A DNA stretch of 13,904 nt from Buttiauxella sp035271705. Its GTDB lineage: Bacteria; Pseudomonadota; Gammaproteobacteria; Enterobacterales; Enterobacteriaceae. Numbering within the stretch: the stretch's first letter is position 1; each line of letters opens with the position of its first letter. Below the pieces are notes generated by a model. It did not search any database. It was not told the origin of the DNA and saw only the letters and a list, made by a program, of their open reading frames with translations. The position numbers were made by a program, and so were the translations under genes. Below are positions 13,462 to 13,904 of the stretch, in pieces. The stretch lies in the NCBI RefSeq assembly GCF_035271705.1, contig NZ_DATERI010000205.1, positions 1 to 13,904 of the forward strand, given 5' to 3'.

Positions 13462-13851
13462 ATGAGCAATGTGCCGAATGAATTGAAATACAGCAAAGAG
13501 CATGAGTGGCTGCGTAAAGAAGCTGATGGTACTTACACTGTCGGTATTACTGAGCATGCACAAGAGTTGCTGGGCGACATGGTGTTTGTTGACCTGCCAG
13601 AAGTGGGCTCAACAGTGAGCACTGGCGATGATTGCGCGGTGGCTGAGTCGGTAAAAGCGGCATCGGACATTTACGCACCAATCAGCGGCGAAATCATCGC
13701 CGTGAACAGCGAATTGAGCGATGCGCCAGAATTGATCAATAGCGAGCCGTATACCGCAGGTTGGATCTTCAAAATCAAAGCCAGCGATGAGTCTGAACTG
13801 GACGATTTGCTGGATGCGACGGCATACGAAGCATTACTCGAAGACGAATAA
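13462..13851 (+). CDS. gcvH: Glycine cleavage system H protein (lipoyl carrier)
   Basis: Lipoylated shuttle protein of the glycine cleavage system; its lipoyl arm carries the aminomethyl group from GcvP to GcvT and is reoxidised by dihydrolipoamide dehydrogenase. The 129 residues equal E. coli GcvH. The lipoyl attachment site is Lys65 in AVAESVKAASDIYAP. The fold markers HEWLR, TVGITEHAQELLGDMVFVDL and NSEPYTAGWIFKIK are intact. AGGAG at 13450-13454 sits seven bases before the ATG; an in-frame start over the gcvT stop would add nine residues and is unlikely. It lies 23 nt behind gcvT, so the two are co-transcribed. gcvP should follow beyond the window. Confidence 0.98.
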   Translation: MSNVPNELKYSKEHEWLRKEADGTYTVGITEHAQELLGDMVFVDLPEVGSTVSTGDDCAVAESVKAASDIYAPISGEIIAVNSELSDAPELINSEPYTAGWIFKIKASDESELDDLLDATAYEALLEDE

Positions 13852-13873
13852 ATTCCATTCATCCTTCGTGTTG

Positions 13874-13904
13874 CTGGGGTGTTGGCGTCGCTCAAACACC
13901 CCAG
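13874..13904 (+). other. Strong hairpin behind gcvH, at the window edge
   Basis: CTGGGGTGTT (13874-13883) pairs perfectly with AACACCCCAG (13895-13904), a 10-bp stem with an 11-nt loop, 22 nt behind the gcvH stop. The window ends at the last paired base, so a following T-run cannot be checked. Within the gcv operon such a hairpin could lower expression of gcvP or stabilise the gcvTH message. Confidence 0.65.

Noticed and set aside
1..13904. Defence island, prophage, integron or other mobile system in the window
   Set aside because: All genes are core housekeeping genes in their usual enterobacterial order, with no integrase, transposase, toxin pair, CRISPR array, attachment-site duplication or break in base composition that I can see. 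The only repeat-type element recognised is the ERIC.

Overview
The window is core chromosome of a gamma-proteobacterium of the order Enterobacterales, most likely family Enterobacteriaceae. Gene order and protein sequences match, as I remember them, the E. coli/Salmonella segment fbaA-mscS-argO-yggE-argP-rpiA-serA-(ygfA-ssrS)-zapA-ygfB-pepP-ubiH-ubiI-gcvT-gcvH-gcvP. The proteins are close to, but not identical with, those of E. coli, so this is a related genus rather than E. coli itself. An ERIC repeat behind ubiI agrees with this placement. I see no insertion sequence, phage gene, CRISPR array, tRNA or rRNA, and no gene that looks foreign or broken.

Layout. (1) 1-2570, plus strand: mscS (mechanosensitive channel), argO (arginine exporter) and yggE (periplasmic SIMPL-domain protein). 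A bidirectional hairpin/terminator separates yggE from the convergent argP. (2) 2653-4379: argP (minus), the LysR-type activator of argO, divergent from rpiA (plus). (3) 4380-5935: serA with a long upstream control region holding a CRP-like site and, behind it, a canonical terminator. (4) 6013-7189, minus strand: zapA, then the 6S RNA gene ssrS with its own extended -10 promoter, then ygfA (5-formyltetrahydrofolate cyclo-ligase) 25 nt behind the 6S RNA. (5) 7358-11817, plus strand: ygfB, pepP, ubiH and ubiI. pepP and ubiH overlap by 4 bases; a long imperfect palindrome lies between ubiH and ubiI. (6) 11818-12340: 523 bp without a gene, holding the ERIC element, a consensus CRP site, GcvA-type boxes and a PurR operator. 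(7) 12341 to the end: gcvT and gcvH, the first two genes of the glycine cleavage operon; gcvP should follow beyond the window.

Several genes belong together metabolically. serA starts serine synthesis, serine gives glycine, GcvTHP breaks glycine down to charge tetrahydrofolate with one-carbon units, and YgfA recycles 5-formyl-THF, an inhibitory side product of that pool. UbiI and UbiH hydroxylate the ubiquinone ring in the aerobic pathway. ArgP and ArgO form a regulator/exporter pair for basic amino acids.

I found no previously undescribed system. The points worth a second look are regulatory or small: the palindrome inside the ubi operon, the ERIC element abutting the gcv control region, the arrangement of gcv operators, a LysR-type dyad before argO, a two-residue insertion at the allosteric hinge of SerA, and hairpins at several gene junctions. 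Comparisons with E. coli proteins and regulatory sites are from memory, not from a search.
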